NCBI RefSeq assembly: GCF_008831285.2 | Contig: NC_045139.1 | Coordinates: forward strand, 15,234,354-15,298,353 | Direction: 5' to 3' | Length of the DNA: 64,000 nt | Origin: Nymphaea colorata | Taxonomy: Eukaryota; Streptophyta; Magnoliopsida; Nymphaeales; Nymphaeaceae | Position numbers and translations under genes: made by a program | In this document: positions 48,941 through 62,557 of the stretch, one piece after another | Position numbering within the stretch: position 1 is the stretch's first letter | Layout: every line of letters begins with the position of its first letter | The notes under the pieces: model-generated | What the model saw: only the letters and a program-made list of their open reading frames with translations | The model's database searches: none | What the model was told of the DNA's origin: nothing

Positions 48941-51900
48941 ATGGTAACTGCAGTAATGAAGATCGTAACACCATGTTGGCGGCCTTGCCCTGCCGAGCGA
49001 GAAGCACTTAGAAATGGAAATTCAGCAAGCGCAAACAGCGGCAAGGTTGATGGTCTTCTGTGGTACAAGGACTTTGCACAGCATATAAATGGTGATTGCT
49101 CAATGGCAGTTGTTCAAGCTAATAACTTGTTGGAGGATCAAAGCCAAATCGAGTCAGGTCCTCTGAGTTCGGTCGAATCCGGTCCCCACGGGACATTTGT
49201 TGGAGTATATGATGGGCATGGAGGTCCTGAAACGTCTCGCTTCGTAAAGAATAATCTCTTTCACAATTTAAAGAGTATGCTTCATCTTAAACTCGTTTTT
49301 TTATTGTCTTGCTCTGGTATCGGCATGTTTTGTATAACCTGTGAACATGATCGGAATATAATGGGTTCTCGGTATGCTCTTATTGATCCATAAAATTGCT
49401 TTTCAATTGCAATGGACCCTCCTGATATAGGTCTGTTTCTTTTGTGTATTTCAGCCTTGCTTTCTGCAAGACTTCATATAGCAAACGTATGCAGTCTGGC
49501 TGTTTTGATGAATGTTTTCGATTAGCAAATCCTTTTCCTGTAGGTTCAAGTGAAATATTGTACTTGTGGTGATTATTAAGTATCAGAAGGATAGGGTAGG
49601 CTTCAACTATTGTGAAGTCTCAATGATCCATATGCTAGATCTGCAGCTTTACATTGATATAGAGAATTGAATTACCTGTGAGCAGTAATTTAACTTGTGT
49701 TGGCAGCTTGATCTTTATGAAAGCCAGGGACCGATTGCTTTTTTCTGTGGAAAGTATGTTTCACTCTACGGCCTATAGAGCTGCTGCTTAGGTTTGCAAA
49801 CAATGAGAATGTTAGTCTTATGGTTCACTGTTAGAGTTGGTATCTGATTGGCTTATTTTGTGCTTTAATTAATTGACCTCTAGTGGGTAACTTTATCATG
49901 GAGCACTTTCTCAGCTGAAAATTCAGCATCTTGACTGTTAGTCTGAGTGCGAATATTTGAATAACAATTCTGAATCAAGAAACCCTTTGACAGACCATGA
50001 TTTAAGCTTTAGAGCATCATGTCTCTTGCAGTATGTATGTTTTAACAAGCTCGCTTGTGCAGGGTTTGCAGCTGAGCAGCAAACAATGTCAGCAGAAGTT
50101 ATACGCAAAGCATTTGCAGCGACTGAAGAGGGATTCACATCTGTTGTGGCAAAAAATTGGGATTCTAAACCCCAGATAGCTGCAGTTGGTTCCTGCTGTT
50201 TGGTTGGGGTCATTTGCGATGGCATGCTGTATGTGGCTAATGCTGGAGATTCTCGAGTTGTCCTAGCAAAATCAGTTAAAGCTACAAAGGAGGTTGCTGC
50301 AGTCCAGTTATCCGAAGAGCATAATGCCTGCATTGAGTCTGTGAGACAGGAATTGCGTTTATTGCATCCTGAAGACTCACAGATTGTAGTACTAAAACAT
50401 AATGTTTGGAGAGTTAAGGGAATCATACAGGTGACTATCTTTTCCTTATTTTGCTACTATTACTATGACAATGTTTGCTTAAAAATAAACTTGTTGGAGA
50501 AAAAAGGGAAACCTCATGCTTCTTGTTGCCCTCTTCAGTTTTTTGCTGATGTTTGGTTTGGGATCCTTAATCTGAAATTCGATAATATCCATGGTTTGCA
50601 CTTTGCACCTTCCCTTTTGACATCAGTATTTCATTCTTCCATAGTGGTATTACTCGCACAGGTTCAATTAATTATACAAGACTCTGTTCCTGTGAGTATT
50701 ATTTGTCCTTAGGAGGGGAACTGCTTTATTGGTCAAGATTTACTGAAGTACTTCATTAACTCCTCAGCTTGATATTTTTTGTTAGAGGGCTACTAAAATT
50801 GTAATTGAAGGAATTCCTATAACTGCTTATATATCCATCCACATTCAACTGTATTTTACAGTCGTACAACTTCTATGAAATTTGGTAGCTCATCAGAAAA
50901 CTCACTGAAATGTGCTTCATGAAAATCTTATTTGGTGCTATTGAGGCATTGAGCGTTAATGGTGCTTGACAGAGAGCTCTTTTATTGTCTATCACCATCT
51001 CTTGAGGCCAACTCTTGAAGGTGAATAAGAGTGAAACCAAAAGAACTGAAACTTTATTTTTTCTAATGACCTCTGCTCACTTTCCAATTTTAGCATGCTA
51101 TTGGTGCTCCTCTGCTTGAAAATGAAAGGGTCGAAAGAAATTCTCCAGAGATGGGCCGGTATTTAACACTGTTGCTTGTATTCACAATTTATATTCTCAA
51201 CATGATCTTCCTCATTCAGCTTTGTGTTATATTTTTAAGGCAATCTAGGATGAAAATAATAAATCCATAATTACTTGTGTGTGCATGTCTATAGTACCTG
51301 GATATGTTTATTGCTTGCTAAACAGTTAAATGTTATTTTTGGTCCAATTTGTATGTTAATTATTTCTATTTTCCAGGTTTCAAGGTCCATTGGGGATGTG
51401 TACTTGAAGAAGGCAGAATTCAACCGCGAGCCATTGCATCCAAGGTTCAGGCTGTCAAAGCCCTTTAAACAGCCAATTCTTAGTGCTGACCCATCAATAC
51501 TAGTTCATAAGCTAGAACCAAGTGACAAGTTTCTTATATTTGCTTCTGATGGTCTCTGGGAGCACCTTAGCAATCAGGAGGCAGTTGATATTGTTCAAAA
51601 TTATCCACGTAATGTAAGAACTCTTCTTTTGGCTTGACCATTTTGACTTAATCTGTAAGATGTTGCTTTCATCCTGATATGGTCACCATGAAGTGTGAAT
51701 GGATTTATGTCGTTGTATAGGTTATCTACTCAGGTAGAAGTCTTTTGCATAAAACTTTATACAGCTACTACTGCCGTAACCAGTGTTGATTCTTTCTCCT
51801 CTCGGTGCCAGCTTTCAAACCTAAAACTTTCTGTATGATCTTATATTTTGCAGGGAATTGCACGGAGACTTGTTAAAGCTGCAATGCAAGAAGCAGCAAA

Positions 51901-52093
51901 AAAAAGAGAAATGAGGTACTCAGATCTCAAGAAGATTGATCGTGGCGTAAGGAGACATTTCCACGATGATATCACAGTGGTGGTCGTGTTCCTCGATCAC
52001 CAGTTGATCAAGAGCTCGAATCGTGGACCTGCAATCTCCATTAAAGGAGGTGCGGTCCCTGTACATGCCAATTCCTTGGCCGAGGATTTCTAA
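48941..52093 (+). CDS. clade D protein phosphatase 2C
   Basis: A Mg/Mn-dependent Ser/Thr phosphatase. Exons 48941-49274, 50063-50430, 51377-51613 and 51854-52093 join in frame through GT..AG introns to give 392 residues, the usual length for plant clade D PP2Cs. The start matches the family N terminus, a short amphipathic lead then CWRP. Metal-binding and catalytic motifs are present: VYDGHGG (residues 89-95), [22 protein letters not shown] and HDDITVVVV. Clade hallmarks include [22 protein letters not shown] and [13 protein letters not shown]. In Arabidopsis these phosphatases dephosphorylate plasma-membrane H+-ATPases and are inhibited by SAUR proteins during acid growth; I infer the same here. 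The C terminus ([11 protein letters not shown]) also fits the clade. Confidence 0.95.
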
Positions 52094-52433
52094 GGCGATC
52101 GGTTTTTGTCTTTCTAAAGAAAGTATATTCCATTGTGTAACCGATAATTCTTTTGATGTACACTAACCCAGTTTTTAGGTGGCGGTCTCTCACGGGAATA
52201 GTGAATGGAGTATGTCTGGTGTTAGCTTTTGGAGAAAAAATGTTCTCTGTAAATTGTCTTAAAATGGAAATGAGTGGATTCACTAGTATGAGTTGCTTTG
52301 TTAGTCTGCTTGCTTCTGTTCGATTCCAGACGCTATGCTGTTCCAAGTTTTGGGCATTTGTAACTGTTATGCTTTGACAGCCCTTGAATGCTTCTTTTTT
52401 TTTTTTTTTTGCTTTCACCCAACCCACCCATTT

Positions 52434-52610
52434 CCAGAGAAGATTTAGATCTAAACCTTCTTCTAACAGTACTAAGACCTACTGCAAATTACCTGTCTAA
52501 TCCTAAAATGGGTTCTGTTATGCTTGGCTTGCACAAGAAATGGTACCTATGCAAGTTGATTCCGGAAAATATGAATCGGCAGATTAGAAGCTGAAGGTGC
52601 CCATAAGTAT
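52434..52610 (+). repeat. dispersed repeat, shared with 6.0-6.16 kb
   Basis: It shares a TTAGATCTAAACCTTCTT-type block and a TTGCACAAGAAATGGTACC block, about 95 nt apart, with the last intron of the ALE2-like gene, in the same orientation. Confidence 0.5.
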
Positions 52611-52993
52611 GATCAGTTGGTGAGAAATATAATGGAAGGACATGCTTATAATGGAGAAGAGCATGTACAACTTTATAATGTAATTTTTATGCCTTATAAC
52701 CAATGAAATAATTAAACCAAAAGAAGAGAATGCTCAACCTTTGGCAGCATAACATGAATCTGTTTTAGTTTGAATTTCTTTCGCTTAACTGCCTTAAATT
52801 GCCTACAAAATAAGCAGTTAAATATCAAGCCATTTGGACTGGGGCCATTGTTCTAGTAAATGATGACATTGGTTTCCTAGTCCCATTCAGTTATACTGTT
52901 ATTCGCATAAATGATTGAGAGGGAAAAAAAAATTATGAACTAATCTCAATAATGAAAATGCACGCTACTTTTTTCTTCTTCTTTTTTCCTTTG

Positions 52994-53021
<28 letters not shown>
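52994..53021. repeat. (TA)n microsatellite
   Basis: About 14 TA units, 250 bp before the amidase ATG. Confidence 0.92.
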
Positions 53022-53024
<3 letters not shown>

Positions 53025-53232
53025 GATACAATTGTCATTCGTGATTTGTTTCCCGTCATCGGCTTAAATGGAGTAACTGGATGTTACTGCTTATCAACTC
53101 CGATGAATCGAGGAAAGAACGGGAAAGATAAAAGGAGGAGAAATGAGAGGGATAAAAAGGGAAATGAAAGAGGATACGATAGACTGTGAAAGAGAATTGA
53201 GAGAGAAACAGGTATTTCCCCATCCTCCAGCA

Positions 53233-53265
53233 ATGGCGGCTGGCTATCCCCCGTCCGTTATCTAG
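53233..53265 (+). promoter_or_regulatory. upstream ORF of the amidase gene
   Basis: An ATG followed by nine further codons and TAG ends 6 nt before the main ATG. If the transcript starts upstream of 53233, ribosomes would meet this ORF first, which could reduce translation from the first main ATG or favour a downstream start. The transcript start is not known. Confidence 0.4.
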
Positions 53266-53271
53266 GGGTTT

Positions 53272-56200
53272 ATGGCTCTCTGTTTGCCTCAGCGGGTGCT
53301 GCCATCTCGCGTTCTCCGTCCAATCGCTTGCCGTTTCGTCTCCGGTGCGGCACCCCCGGCTCCAACCCCCGTCATCATGGCTGCTCCTCTCAAGGTCGCC
53401 GCGGTCCAGATGACGTCTGTGAACGACCTCTCTGCCAACTTCTCTATCTGCAGTCAGCTTGTAAAGGTACCGCTCTCTTCCTCCCCTGTCTTTTAGTTCC
53501 TCGGAGGCCATTTTCCTGATAAACGAGTTCTTCAGCAACCAAGAGGCCTACTGAACTATTGAAAATGTGGTTTGTCTTCAATCTCCTTCTATTTGGACGA
53601 ATGGTCTTTGATCGAAGCTGCAAAGGAACTTGAAGCTGAGATTTTGCAAGCGGAGGGACCCGTTGTTTTCTTCGTTTGATGAAGAACTCCTTCTGCCGTT
53701 TTGAGTCTAATTCTTCCCATTGTAATTATGGGGATTTGGTGAAATGTCGCGAACGGATTTGCAGGTTTATTTTAATTTTTTCCACATCATCCTAGTTGCT
53801 TTCTCACTTGATCCGCTTGAGGCGTGCGAACTTGATATTGGTTCGTGGCCGGTGGCGGAGCCACAAAATTTGTGTAGAGGAGAACAAGCTTCTAATAAAA
53901 CTGGAATAATAATGGATAAAGTTAACATTTTTGGACATCTATTGTAACATAGAAAAGTATTGCAAATATTATTCTTTTATAAAGTCTAACATAGTTTGAA
54001 AACTTATTATTATTTATGTTTCGTAGCTTTAATATGGGGTTATGTTTTCTGCATTTTTATATTGAAATTTCATGGATTTATTCATGTAAACATTTTTATC
54101 ACAAAACTTTTTTTAAAACTTTTTAATTTTTTTAACCTGAAATCAATAACCTTGTAATGTTAATAACAGTAAAATGAAAAATGCTGTTTTTCTCTATCTT
54201 TTTTTCTTTTTTTTTTTGGTTTCTTGCTATTATATCTTATTACTTGTGTTTTAATTTTCTATGTTTAGAGTTTCAGAGACACTCTTAGTGTCCCGGTATC
54301 AATTCCTACCGCTTTGAGTATTCCTAGATTTCAGACTACATGTGTATGGTGCTTAAGTTGGAGAATGGTGTTTGTGGTTGTCCTCTTGGCATTTTTTAGC
54401 GAGAGAAGCAGCTTGAGATTGAGCTGTTGAAGTTTGTTCTGTAATGTGACTTCCCTGTTTTTGGCCTTTTTTGAAAGGCTTTCGGGTTTTATCTTTCTTT
54501 GGCAGTGCTTGGAGACTAAATTACTGATTGTGCAGGAGGCGGCCACTGCTGGAGTGAAGATGCTGTGTTTCCCCGAAAACTTCTCCTTTGTAGGTGCAAG
54601 AGATGGAGAGAGCCTGGAGGTAGCTCAGTCTCTTGACGGGCCCGTCATGCAAGGTTACCAGTCACTTGCTCGGTAATGTGGACGCATCTTTACTTAATCT
54701 AACTTCTTGTCATTATGAGTCTCAAAACTAACTTTATCCCAACATGTGATTGCTTTTTGAATTCTAATTTGTAGTAAAAAAATGGATGTCCTCGTTTCCT
54801 TTTTTTCTTTAATAAATGGAGAAGATTGAGCCAAAATCACATTAAATAATTATATTTTTTGAATAAACCCTTTAGGTTCCTGTATCCCCTATAAGGCTAT
54901 AAATCTTTCGCCTTGGTTGTTTTCCCATTCTCGCTGTGCTTATCTGAGTGCAATAATGCTGATTTCTTTATATGCTTTTAAACGGTTCTTCCAACCCACA
55001 AACTGTTTCCTGTTCTACTTTTACTTCCTAGGGGAAATATTTTCCGGCTTTGAATACTTATAAGTTATATGTTGCCCCTCCTTTTTCCCGATTTGGTCTT
55101 TCAGTCCTTCTGCCTGCTTTTTCATCCTAGTTTATTGTCTGTACTCTGTTCGTTGTTGGAATAGTTATGCACATTAGTTTTTTCCTACAGACATGCACAT
55201 GCACCCAAATGCAGTTGCAATGTTCACATGCATACGTTTAAAACATTGCATGAATTTGTCCAGTGCGATGTATGTTGCTTTGGGTACATCATACTCATTT
55301 CATTTATTTTCTGATTTTTTGTCCCCTTGAACTGCACTTTCTATGATGATCTTTCACATTAATATAGTTTTTCTGATGTCGTGGCCTTCAGAATTGTTTT
55401 AGTTCATCTCTTCTAAACCCTCACTGATCTAACAGTTGTCGATGATCAGGGAGTTCAATATTTGGTTATCTCTCGGAGGCTTTCAGGAGAAAGGAGCAGA
55501 TGATAAACATTTGTATAACACACATGTGTTGATTGATGAATCTGGACACATCAGAAATACTTACAGGAAGATACATTTGTAAGGAAAATTTGGATGTCCT
55601 TTTGAGTTCTCTTATTCACATTTGAAAGTGTTGCTTTTCTTAGCATTTCATTGGCATCTAAACCTGTGATTAGCCGCCCATACATGGGCTTAGTCTTGTA
55701 GCACCGCCCTTTCATAGACATCTCATGCACAATTTCTGCAAAACGGTAACAATTTGCTAATGTTAATCATTTGAAGGTTTGATGTTGATGTTCCTGGTGG
55801 CATGGTATACAAAGAGAGCAATTTCACAGTTGCAGGTACTTAATTATTTTGTAAACAGTTCATCGGGAACTAACTTTAGATTATAACTGACAACGTCTAA
55901 GATGCACTCATGAAAGTTTCTTTTATTGTGTGTGCTTAGGGCTTTGATTTTTGGATCTGGTGCATGCAGCATCACAAAGTAACTTTAGTCTAATTGATAG
56001 AACTTTTTGAAATGTATTCGTGGAAGTTCTTTTAGGTTGTGCGGTTATAAACTTATACCTTGGTAGATGCTATGTACATTATGTAGGAAACAATGCTGAA
56101 AATATAGGTGTTGGGTGCAACATTGGTTTACTCACCGACAGACAACATGGGATCATACACATCATTACAGATCAGCCCGTCTCCCTCATTTCTGAATTGA

Positions 56201-59200
56201 TTAGAAATATGAATAAAAAATAAGAAACTGGCGCTGTATCTCTGAAATGCTTGGATAAGATTAGGTGCGATATTGGCAAAATTGGTCAAAAACATTTTAC
56301 ATACTTTCGTATTAAAACATTAATAAAGTTTAAAATAGTTATTAAATTGCACAAAGAAACAAAAAAACTGGATTAAAATTTATTCTTAAAATTGACTTTT
56401 TAAGTCTCTTCCTGTGGAAAATGTAATGGAAGTATCAAAAATATTTGCGTGATATTTTCATGACATTGAAATTGGCAATATTCACAAAAAATATTGCAAG
56501 AAATTCCTGTTTTTCATTTTTGCCTTTATTGGAGGATATTATCGTGATATTTCAAAAATATTGCTGATATTTGTGATTATGCATGAAACTTCCTTTTATC
56601 TCTAACAGACATTGCTTTTTGTATATCTAATTGATTTTGCCAAAAAATGTCTTTTGTCTATGCATTCCTGTCCTTGCCTTTCGTTTTTAGGTTCTTTGTA
56701 CCTTGCATATCCACCTTTAACTGTTAGGACCCTTCAAATCATCAACCACAGTTTGGACCTGGAAATCGTGTTGAGGTTCCATATTTGAGTTAGTTGTTGT
56801 GACTTTTGAAAATTAGCATGTTGGAAATTTGACTAATTTATGTCTAATACTGAGTGGCTTTATGCATCCAGTTCTTGTTTCTGGTTGCATTGAGTATGTT
56901 CTCCATCACTTTCAGGGAATGATCTTGTTGTAGCTGACAGTCCTGTTGGGCGCTTGGGTCTAACTGTATGCTATGATTTAAGGTTTCCTGATCTTTACCA
57001 GCAACTGCGGTTTCAACATAATGCACAAGTATATTGGCTTTAAGTTTCTGTTTCTATTTTATTTTTTATTCCTTGTATATTTCTAGCTGGTCCTTCACAC
57101 TTGTGTTGTTCATTCTTCATTTGCGTACTCAGAATTAGCTTTGCTTGCTACTAAGTTGTTTTGATGCAGGTGTTATTGGTGCCTTCAGCCTTTACAAAGG
57201 TAACTGGAGAAGCACATTGGGAGATTCTTCTTCGTGCTCGTGCAATTGAGACTCAGTGTTATGTAAGTTTATGTCAAGCCAAAGATATCTATTGAAGCAT
57301 CTTTGCACAAAGAGGACCATTTCAATGCACGACTAAATGCTACAAATTTATCATACTCAGGTCCTATATGATTAGGTGCCTTCTTAGGAAGAATGCATAG
57401 GATTCAGTTTACTTTGATAAACTTCGGGTATGAATATTGAACTAGCATTTTGCTACAACCGTGAAATCAAAACAGAGGTTGAATGAGTAGGCCCTAGGCA
57501 GACTATATCCCCATCAGTCCATTCAACGCTTTGAGTGCTTTCAGTATCTTCTACCTCAGTTCGTAGGATTACAAATGTCCTCTAATTGCTATAAAAAAGT
57601 CTTTAAGTTAATTAGATCTTAAAATGTTTTGTTTGTCAAATTCATTTACATGCTCTTAAATTAATGATTAGCTACCAATTAAACATTCAACTCTTGTAAA
57701 TTGTTGCTTTATTCATATGGTTGATGCAAGTGATATAAACTATAAAGTTGCTGTATATTGGTACAAGATTCTTTGTCATTCTTTTATTTTTGGAATTTAC
57801 ACTATACAATTTTTCCAGAAATTCTCTCAAAAGTTGGCACAGCTAGTTTTACTGGAATATTAATAGAGACTTGACAAAATGTTCACCAGATAAATGAACC
57901 CTTGCTCATCAAACATCTGTTGGATTTTTTTTATCATAGTCATAATTGTTTTTTGTCTAACGTGCAAAGAGGTAGATCTACTTCCTTTATTGGATGGTAG
58001 ACTAGGAGTCTTTATTGGATGGTGGACTAGGAGTCTAGGAACTGGTATCTGCTTATGGCAGAAGAGCGTAGTATGTCACGTATGATACGTGGGGTGATGG
58101 CTTTTGAAGTCGAAATCACCCGCAATGGTTCCACCCAGTGAGATGCACCACTCATCTGAATAGGTCTCGGTCTGGCTAGTTCCTGCCTTTGTTCTAAGTT
58201 AGTAGTATCACATATTTTGACTTGAATGCAAAAGATGAATTGCTTGTGTGAAAAGCTGAAACAGTAATTTGCATGTGTTGTAGATTTCTACTGTATGAAA
58301 GCCGACTGAAACCATACATTCCATATATTCCAATTGGTGGATTTTATCTAGTTACATCTGTTGAAACTGAACACCGCATTTTAGGAACACAAGGGAAACA
58401 GCTGTAGTTGCTTCATCCTTCATATAATTTATTTGTGGCCTGTAAGTTTGAAGTTTCTTTATAATGTTTCTGGTCGAGGAAGCCGTGACCATCTTGCAAA
58501 AGCCTTCTTTATTATGCATTAGAGAATCATAAATCTTTTCCCACATTCCAATCTTGATGCCTAAAATGTGCTTTTCTTAACCTTATTCCCTTACTGTGGT
58601 ATTTGATGGTCTCCTGTGAAGATATGAAGAATCCATGAAGGAATTAGTTTGCAATATACACATTCTAGAATCCTGTGCAGATATTATGAAGGTTACTGTT
58701 CACTTCTTTGCTTATTAGGTAATTGCTCCCACGCAAACTGGAAAACACACTGAAAAAAGGGAAAGCTATGGTGATGCCTTAATTATTGACCCATGGGGTA
58801 CCATTGTTGGTCGCCTGCCAGGTAAAAATTTTCTTGGGTCTCTCACGCATAAAATCATTATTAGAGGTGTTAAATTGTTTTCTCACTGTGTCATATACCT
58901 GGAATTGGATTACCTGTCCATGTCAAGCATCCTTAGTGTTCAATGTGTATTGATAATCTCTGTGAGTTTGCTATACATTGGGAGGTCGAAAGTAAAGTTC
59001 CTATCTTGAAGAATGAACTAAACATGACTATAAAATATGGACCGACACCAAATTCAAGTCTATGGCTATGAAGGACAATGGATGCAGCAAAAACTGTGCC
59101 CAAAGCCAGATACATGGATCTAATGATACCATCTTGTGAGACTGAAACCTTGCAAATGTAATCTAGGATTCCCATGTCTGCGATGTCAGCAGTTTGCATC

Positions 59201-59795
59201 TTCTCTTCTGGTGTATGATTAGTTGAGATGAGAGTATGTGTTACCGAACATAATGTGGTTATTGATTGCTAAGTTGATCAACTAGATAGAAGTTATAACT
59301 TGTGATGTTTTTTTTTGTGATGTTGTAGACCGATTAATGACTGGGTTGGCTATAGCGGAGATTGATTTGTCACTTGTGGATTCAGTGCGAATGAGAATGC
59401 CACTGTCTGAGGTAAATCCTTGCAAAAGAACAAGATCATTCCTTCCTTTGTTGGGAAAGCATACAATGAATTGGCCCAATAACATCATGGACAATTTACT
59501 CAGCCTCTGGAAGGCATACTGTTACTGCTTTTTGCCAATTTGCGTCCATTCATCTTGAGTTCCTTACTTCCCTGCTGAGGGATTTCAAACCCTGATGCTG
59601 ATAAGAGATGTGGTTATCTTAAAACAATTAAGCACTGTCAAGGATAACTTTGTATGGTTTATCCTCAAACTTTGCAGGGTGCCTTTAAGGCGGAAGACAC
59701 TCTGAATAGAGCGTTCATATACTAACAATGTTTTGCTATTTTCCCTTTTTCAGCATCGCAGACCACAAATCTACCGGAACGCATCCTGCATATGA
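53272..59795 (+). CDS. deaminated glutathione amidase (nitrilase-like, Nit1/NLP1 type)
   Basis: Hydrolyses deaminated glutathione, a side product of transaminases, in metabolite repair. Nine exons: 53272-53466, 54536-54672, 55450-55578, 55777-55835, 56916-57028, 57170-57262, 58719-58821, 59329-59411 and 59754-59795. All junctions are GT..AG and in frame, giving 317 residues. The nitrilase catalytic residues are intact: Glu79 (FPENFSF), Lys151 (YRKIHLFD) and Cys192 (VCYDLRFP). The [19 protein letters not shown] block and GRLPD are typical of plant NLP1. The first 35 residues are Arg/Ser/Ala/Pro-rich without acidic residues, like an organellar transit peptide. Met36 (ATG 53377) starts a version without it. 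The Arabidopsis orthologue has the same arrangement and is annotated as chloroplastic/cytosolic. Confidence 0.93.
53840..54130. repeat. possible transposon remnant in amidase intron 1
   Basis: GGTGGCGGAGCCACAAAATT followed by AT-rich DNA resembles the start of common plant dispersed elements. No inverted repeat or target duplication was identified. Confidence 0.25.
57986..58035. repeat. 25-bp direct tandem duplication
   Basis: TTTATTGGATGGT then A or G then GACTAGGAGTC, repeated twice head to tail with one mismatch, in the largest amidase intron (57263-58718). Confidence 0.93.
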
Positions 59796-62557
59796 AGGGC
59801 TTGAACAGTTATTAGTTGGATACCAATGCTGTGGCTGCGGCACTAGTGGTTCCCATTCCTGTAAATCAATCTGCTTGTAAGTTGTAACACCCAACATGTA
59901 GGATGAACACGAAAGGGTGGAAATTTCTGTGATGGGAATCAGCTGCTGAAGCAATATCTGGAGGAAGCAACGGCAATTTAATTTACATTTATAATAAACA
60001 TGAAGATTGTAAGACTACCGGTTCATCTTTTCTGAGTGACGGAATTGAAAATAAATTAAAAAAATTAATAATTGAAGATTTCCTTTTCATATTCTCTCCC
60101 TCTCGTCTCTTTCTTCAAAAGGAAAACAAGATACTGGAAATTAACGTCTTTTTTCCCAGTAAAAGATCAATATCCTGCCTTGTTTAACAAGTCAACAGCC
60201 ATCTATTCACGTTTGGCCAAATTAAGTGTCCTTCACTAAGAGGAAGCATCCATTCTGCTAATTTAGTTGAGTGCAGGAGCTACTTACATTATAAATCGAA
60301 CAAACAGTTCAAGTTTCAAAAGAGAATTCTCCTGGACGATATTTTAAAACCGACTGGCAGTTATCTATCATCATTCGGAAACATCATAAATAATGAAAAA
60401 AGCATTACCATAGAGAAAATGGGAGGTTTTAGCATACAAGCCAAACCACTACAGAGAAGTGAAGATTGCTTTTGTTTTGGTTGCTTCCCAACAAGATATT
60501 TTTCAAGTGACGCAAATATCATGGCTTTTAGCATAACCAGACAATTCACCCGTCCTTGATGTAAAGCACGTCTTCTGTGTCTGCTCCTGATCTTTACTCT
60601 CTGCTCCAGGCTCAGGTTGTTCCCTGCCCTTTCGCCCCCCAGTTTGTCCATTCTGCTGCATTTCATGGGTGCTCTTGCTCCACGAGCGCCTATTTATGCA
60701 AGAACCGTCATATACACATACACAAAAGATTTGTATATATGTGTGTGTGTGTGTACGGGTGAGGGATAGAGAAAGGCCTACACTCCCTCTGTGATCCCGA
60801 AACCGGCAATTTTTTTCTTTTTAAAAGTTAAAACATTTTGCTGCTGCATCAGCTGGCGAACTAGCCAAGGAGAATTCATGGCCGTCGCGGTTTTCAAAAT
60901 TTGAACCATGAAATGATACAATGGTGTGCAGCCTTGCAGTGGATGAGATCTAACTGAGCAGGAGTCTTTAGAGTTTAGAATGATCTGTGTACCATGTAAT
61001 TGCACTTAATTATGCTTAATATACTATAAAGCTGAAATGTTGAGATTTGGGAACTTCAGAGTCTCACGTCTCATTAGTTTAAAAGGTTGTCAGTATTGCA
61101 CCTCGTGAAAATAGCAAACAATTTTTAGAGAAATTATAAGAAAACATACTTAATGGTTTGACAATAAAAACATCTGCAATTTCACTACTGCAAAAAGAAC
61201 ACCACTAAAAATAAGCATCTAAAAATTCATCAACCCAAAAAATTATTCCCTCCATAATTGATGGCCTACCAGTGTGCGTCCAACATTCTAAATATGCTGG
61301 ACACGTATAGTACATTATACACACAAACTGAGAAACTAGCATACTTAAGTAGTCTCATACTATTCATCTTTTAAATATTTTTAAAATTTTTATTACTTCT
61401 AATAAATTTCTATGTATTTTTTAACTTTGAGAAAATACAGTGACATTTTTTACGAATCCATTGACTCATAGCACTAAATAAACCCTTCACTTCAAATTTC
61501 AGTTTAATTTACAACACTCACAATTATAATAGTCTGATTAGGCGCCTTGCTTTTGAGCAAAAGAGCATATTTCTTTTTTGAAAAAGAAAAAACGGCAAAC
61601 ATTATTAAGAACATGGCATTAAAGAAAAAGAAAAAAGAAAAAAAGAAAAGAAAAGTCACCAACATTTTTTTGGTTACTTTAATCAATTAAATGCTAGAGT
61701 CTGATCGGAGAAGCCGACCCTTTTTCTCAGCCGGCCGATCCACATTGATGTGACCTTGCCTCTGCATATTAGGTCAGACTCAGCTCAATATTGCCGGCGA
61801 TTTAGAATAAAATCGAATCTAGTACACAAAAAAACATTAGCTAAATTTACCTCTAACTATTTAAGAGATTAGCACAAGAATGAAAACAAGACGAGCCATC
61901 TATGTGACTCCTACTCCGACCAGCCACTTTGTTTATGTTCAAAAGAAACGAATTTTCAAAAAGAAAATCATGGTGCTCAGTTAGCTTCAAAGGTTATCAA
62001 CTTAAATTACAACATTGAAGATCCTTACCCACCTTTCAGAATTCGATTATCTCCGGCGTTAGACTTGTCAGAACGCTGCGTTTAATTATTTTGGGCAGTT
62101 CGAATGCCATAGCCCCCCTGGGTTGGCATTCATGATGAAGTGGATGCCGCCATTTAAGTTGGAGCAGCAGGGACTGTCTCTGACTCTCTGCTCAAGGCTT
62201 TGAAATACGAGAGAACAGCAAATACTACTTTTCCTTTTTTTATTAAAGACAACGCTCGTTTTCGTCGGTTCCTTTTCAGACTTTTCCCCTTTCTTTCACT
62301 TGGAATTTCTCGAATTGGGAGATTGACACACCCAACGCTATGATCTTGGAGAAACAATCATGCGCAGATGAAGATGTAGCGGAATGGGCAGAGCCTAGAC
62401 CTGGGCTCGGTCCGGAGTGAAGCCCTTCGAACCAGAGACGAGCCATTTTGGCCATGGGGCGCAGATGCGCGTCCCCCTGAACCAAGGCAGCAGCATGCTC
62501 AGGATGCGTGAAGCATGAGCTTGTGAGAGCTAAATACAGGGAAGCATGAATGCATTG
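59796..62557. other. amidase 3' UTR and spacer
   Basis: The amidase 3' UTR includes an AATAAA at 59993-59998. The rest is AT-rich spacer. A minus-strand stretch at 60.52-60.69 kb is open and Gln/Lys/Glu-rich in one frame but has no recognisable domain or splice partner. Sequence at 62.39-62.48 kb may be an alternative last exon of the next gene. Confidence 0.5.
59993..59998 (+). promoter_or_regulatory. candidate polyadenylation signal of the amidase gene
   Basis: AATAAA about 200 nt downstream of the stop codon. Confidence 0.5.

Larger units (their letters stand above)
52094..53232. other. PP2C 3' UTR and spacer to the amidase gene
   Basis: The first few hundred bases are probably PP2C 3' UTR. 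The rest is spacer with a repeat at 52.43-52.61 kb and a TA microsatellite. No gene is seen. Confidence 0.6.

Noticed and set aside
60361-60690. Minus-strand open stretch of about 100 codons
   Set aside because: One frame is Gln/Lys/Glu-rich and looks protein-like, but there is no start, partner exon or domain to support it.
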